From NCBI GenBank assembly GCA_036023115.1, contig JAYKKT010000059.1:2198501-2262500 (forward strand): a stretch of 64,000 nt of DNA. The letters run 5' to 3'. The notes under the pieces are model-generated. The model worked only from the letters and a program-made list of their open reading frames with translations. It made no database searches and was not told the origin of the DNA. Below are positions 60,061 to 64,000 of the stretch, piece after piece. The position numbers were made by a program, and so were the translations under genes. How positions within the stretch are numbered: the first letter of the stretch is position 1; each line of letters opens with the position of its first letter. The DNA is from Brasenia schreberi (lineage: Eukaryota > Streptophyta > Magnoliopsida > Nymphaeales > Cabombaceae).

Positions 60061-60539
60061 AGCCATCACATTCCATGATCTGAAATCACCAAGGTAAAGT
60101 GTGTCATCTACTATTAAAGTGGCTGTTTGTGAAATACCTTGAAAAGCAAGACGCTGAGTAGGGCTTTTCGGGCAGTGATATTTAAACTCGAAGTATACTA
60201 GGCAGTAAAACGTTTTCTCGAGCTCCTTTTTAGTCTTTTCCAGTAGCTCGCTTAATCAACTTCGACTTATTTATGGCATTACAAAGACAAGCTTTTCGTA
60301 CCTAGTGTGCTACATCAATTCTTGCCCATTATTCGCAATTAACTAGAAAATACAGAACCAGACCATGTTTTGTTTTCCTCTAACAATACCAACCTTTCTT
60401 TATATATTTATGAGTTCTAGGCGCTTCGTGTGCCTCGTTAAAATATGGGGAAAATGAGAAACAAGAATCGTGTTACTGGTATCAACTAAAGGCATTTTAA
60501 TGAATTTCTGTAACATTTTCATTAGCAAGTACCCTACAG

Positions 60540-60571
60540 TAAGAGGGGGGGGAGGGGGGGGGGGGGGGGCT
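60540..60571. repeat. Poly-G tract
   Basis: Nearly 30 consecutive G with one A, in the 3' flank of the PRAF-like gene. It is prone to G-quadruplex formation and to sequencing error. Confidence 0.9.
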
Positions 60572-60769
60572 ATGAAAATCAAGCACAACAAAAAAGTCCC
60601 TCCCTCAGAGGGCTCATTTCTGTATAATATAAACTACTACATAATCACCGAGCCCTGTCATCTGATATGATGGCTGGAAGAAGAGCGACTTGCTCCCTTG
60701 ATCAAAATGAGTGAGAAAACGTATTTCTAGCTGTACAGCACATTGTTTAGAAAACAGCCTCACATTTAT

Positions 60770-61515
60770 TCACTCTGGAGTTTGGACGTCAGACGGTAAC
60801 TGCTCAGATCCTTCTGGTGGCGCCGCCATAGACGTGGGGCTGGGACTTGTAGTGCTACTTGTGATTGGGTGACTAGGAGGCTTTTCTATAATTCCTCGCA
60901 CATTGTACTTCTCAAACAACCTTCCATGGTTTTCTGCCCACCATACTTCAGCCTGCCGCTCGGCGAATCTTCTTCGGCTGTGAAGGAATATCAAATGCAA
61001 ATCAGGTTCATTGGAATGATATAAAAACACCTTGTGCTACTCTATGTGAAAGAAAGTGAGAGAGAGAGAGGTGACCTGAATTTGACTTTCTTGAGAACCT
61101 TAGTCCCATCCTCAAGCCGCAAGAGCGTAACATAAACGCCAGATTCAAATTGTTCAACCCATTGGGATTCTATCTCATCTTTGTTCCTTTGTGTGGAAGC
61201 AGCAGCTGAAGTTGCACCATTCTCAAAGCTTAGATGAGGCGCCTTTGCTTCTGTGCCACCACCATCAACCAGCTGCTTGCCGCCCTTCTCCTCGTCGCTG
61301 TCAACCGACCTTCTGTCTATAGTTATATCGTGAGCGTTGGATGTGTGCTCGAACGAGTTCCGTTCAGGAGAATATCGTCCCTCGTTTCTTTGCAAGTCTT
61401 CAGAAGATGAAGACCGGAAAATGGGACCATTGGCAATTGCAGCGAGATGATCCATCAAGTTTTGGATGCCATTGGGAGGCAAGTCAGGGGGTAGCCTCTG
61501 CATCACCTCCTTAAG
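60770..61515 (-). CDS. PRAF-like (PH, RCC1 and FYVE) protein, last two exons with BRX domain
   Basis: Exons are 61515-61076 and 60977-60770, separated by a 98-bp intron (TTCAG|GTCACC, CTTCACAG|CCGAAG). The joined frame starts [16 protein letters not shown], the usual segment after the coiled coil of plant PRAF proteins, followed by a low-complexity acidic linker. It continues into a BRX domain spanning the intron: [56 protein letters not shown] Pro/Ser-rich tail ends QTPE. BRX domains bind partners at the plasma membrane; PRAFs bind phosphoinositides through the PH and FYVE modules. Those modules and the RCC1 repeats should lie further up the minus strand but are not visible to 64000. The visible part has no frame damage. 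Confidence 0.85.
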
Positions 61516-63191
61516 CTGCGCAATTCATTTAAGCCATGGGTATGTATGGTAGCCGAAATAAAAAAAAATTAACAGAAAGATGTTAGACGTGTTGTGTGCG
61601 TGAGAGAGAGAGCTAAATGGCAGTTCCGGCAATCCCGTTTAAGCCCATGCATTTAACATGCGTACAGCTTGAATGAACAGACTTAAATGGACATTGCTAT
61701 GCTGTTTTCCCATATAAATGAGACTCGTTTACTAGGCAAACCTATAGTGAGACTCCCCTCATCCAAATTCACCGTTCAAAGCAGAAAAGCAGAGACAAGG
61801 ACCGTTAGACTTAGGTGTAAAGGCACCTCAGTTGATGTCCAAGACATTGACGGGAAGAACATCTACTGATGTCCATTCATCCAAACACTATTAAAAGATG
61901 AGGCAACACTATTATTTCCTAGCAAGACACGGTAAGCCCTTAGATAGAGGCCTTTCACCGCTACTAAGACCATGGCCACGGCTGGCAGTTTGGGTTCGAG
62001 GTCAAGTCCAAGCTCAGATTCAAAATCATGGGCCCAATGCCCATGCTACTCTATGGCACACAAGGTTTAGAGGGTGACCCGCCTGGGCGCTATTAGCGGC
62101 GCGAACACTGCTATAGCGGTCCACTATATCGTGTTTAGCATACGCTGGATCGGGGTCGATCCAATATCCATTGGATCAATCTGACCCAAATTAAATCTAA
62201 CATAAAACTAAACTAGTTCCCGTGTGTGCCCCTCTCTCTTGCCTCAACTGCTACTCTCTCCACCACCATCTGCCTTCCTCCAACACTAGTATTCTCACTC
62301 TCCTCTCTGGTGGGCGACTATACCCATGATCATTTACTTCTCTTACTCTCTCTTTCTCTCTCTATTCTCTCGTCTCTTCAAACTTACAACAAATCATCGA
62401 TCCCGCCGCCTTTTACCTTAATTGCTTTCTCTCTCTCTCTCCGTTTTTGTATTCTCTAAGTTCTCTCTTCATCAAACCATTCATTGTCTCCGTTCTCTAA
62501 GTTCTCATTTCGTCAAACCATTTGTTGTGTTATGCTCTCTTAGAAACCAACAGTAGATCTTCGACCCCGCCACCCTATGCCTTTTTTGCTTCCTCTCTCT
62601 TCTTTTCTCTGTTTCTTGAGTTCTCTCTTCATCAAATCATGATGTTGTTTGTTAAATTTGTGGATAATCCACTAAGGTTCCAGGATCGTAGTATGTACAA
62701 TCATGTTTGACTTTGATTTCTTATGGATTGAGCAGATCAACATGAGAATATGGGTTTAGCATTTTTGGGAAACCATACACTAATTTAATTGAGGAATATT
62801 CTTACAATGTCACAACACGATTTACTTTGAGGATGTCTGGAAATATTCCAGTATCACACATAAGTTATGCTTCACTTCGATTTCTTCTGCAGTGAGTAGA
62901 TCAAATAGCATAGATGCTTTCCTAATAAATATTTTATAGGGTCCAATATGTGTGCTTGTGTGTGCCTTAGTTGTTTGCTCATTACATTTTAAATTATGAA
63001 TAAGGCTTGATAGTGATCCCTTAACCTCACCTCATATCCATTTCAGGTCCACCTACCATTGTTCTATTTTTTTGCAGGAAATTATAATTCGTTTCATTGG
63101 TCAAATTGGATTGGAGTCATGGACCATAGTCACCATACTTGAGCATATAAGTATAGTATATATTACTTTATTTTAATTCTTCTCCTTACTA
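61516..63191. other. Intron or upstream region of the PRAF-like gene
   Basis: No further PRAF exon could be found. It contains a TC-rich stretch (62220-62640) with a diverged tandem duplication. A block near 62080-62112 ends GCGAACACTG and resembles the end of a hAT-type repeat. Confidence 0.4.
62380..62645. repeat. Diverged TC-rich tandem duplication
   Basis: The order CAACAAATCATCGATCCCGC, TTGCTTTCTCTC, GTTCTCTCTTCATCAAA recurs about 160 bases later as CAACAGTAGATCTTCGACCC, TTGCTTCCTCTC, GTTCTCTCTTCATCAAA. Confidence 0.6.
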
Positions 63192-64000
63192 CTACAACAA
63201 CAACTAAGTCTTTTCCCATACTAGATGGGGTCGGCTACATGGATTCTTTGTTTCCACATAGCCCCATCATGTGCCATGTTAGCAGTTAACACCATTCTTT
63301 ATTGTTTTTTTCCAACACTTTTATGGTCGTCCTTTATCTCTTTTAATACTTTCAAAATCTAGTTTTTCATACCTTCTTAGAGGTTTTTCTTTTCATCTTC
63401 TTTCTATATGTCCAAACCACCTTAAACGATATTCTCTTATTTTATCCTCTATTGATGCCACACATAATTTATTTCTAATAACCTCACTATGTATATGGTC
63501 TTTTCTTGTATGACCACTCATCCATCTCAACATCTTCATAGACATCTTTTATACATGTTGATGATTAACTGCCCAACACTCAAAACCATAAAACATGTCA
63601 GGTCTAATTGTTGCTCTATAATATATACCTTTTAACTTTAATGGCATCTTCTTATCATAAAGAATACTTGATCCTCCTCTCCATTTTAACCAACCAGCAT
63701 TAATTCTATGCGTAACATCTCCATCAATTCTTCCACCACTCTGAAAAATTAACCCTACGTATTTAAAACTTTCCTTTTGAGGGATGCAATTTGTGCCAAT
63801 TTTAATTTCTACGTCCTCTGAAGTAACGAAATGATCAAACTTACATTCCATATATTATGTCTTTGTTCTACTAAGTCGGAAACCTTTACTTTATAATGTT
63901 TCTCTCCATAGTTCCAATTTTCTATCAACTTTTTCCTTAGACTCCTCCACTAACACAATGTGATATGCAAATAACATACACCAAGGTACTTCATCTTAAA
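63192..64000 (-). mobile_element. RTE-clade LINE, running off the window (copy k)
   Basis: It opens with ACAACAACAACTAAGTC and the CTAGATGGGGTCGGCTACAT block. The frame 63549-63851 encodes [20 protein letters not shown] and WLKWRGGSSILYDKKMPLKL, the RTE C-terminus. It continues to the window end. Confidence 0.88.

Overview
This is nuclear DNA of a flowering plant. The genes have plant-only architectures (a CRINKLY4-related receptor kinase, a class II trehalose-phosphate synthase, an ankyrin plus tandem-CCCH zinc finger protein, a PRAF/BRX-domain protein), spliceosomal introns and AT-rich spacers. About half of the spacer and intron sequence that can be named is mobile-element debris. The species cannot be fixed from the sequence alone.

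Layout. 1-818: a 5S rRNA-like scrap, then the last exon of a phosphoinositide-specific phospholipase C on the + strand. 3364-5781: an intact, intronless CCR3/CCR4-like receptor kinase (+). 5.8-12.5 kb: spacer with tRNA-derived SINEs and a truncated RTE-type LINE. 12571-18669: a complete three-exon class II TPS gene (-), with a probable intron in its 5' UTR. 19.5-30.2 kb: gene-free, holding RTE LINE copies, an L1-type ORF1 remnant and SINEs. 30236-46124: a type II (DNAJB-like) J-domain protein gene (+) whose second intron is about 14.5 kb. That intron holds a near-full-length RTE LINE nested in a copia LTR, a chimeric PDI/OB-fold retrocopy, a second copia remnant and two non-autonomous hAT elements. 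46.1-52 kb: spacer with SINEs and RTE copies. 52.0-54.65 kb: a TZF7/8-like CCCH zinc finger gene (+) with a 5' UTR intron. 55.5-60.1 kb: an L1 LINE (-) split by a younger RTE LINE. 60770-61515: the last two exons of a PRAF-like RCC1/FYVE/BRX gene (-). 63.2-64 kb: another RTE LINE running off the window.

The genes are unrelated single-copy neighbours (lipid signalling, receptor signalling, sugar-phosphate regulation, chaperone, RNA-binding stress regulator, membrane-associated regulator) and do not form a pathway cluster. The most notable content is in the transposon layer. It includes at least ten RTE copies sharing a (GTT)n 3' tail, an internally deleted mini-RTE, and two hAT elements with recognisable 8-bp target duplications. 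It also includes a retrocopy in which two unrelated host mRNAs are joined at a short microhomology. No convincing new defence or metabolic system is present.
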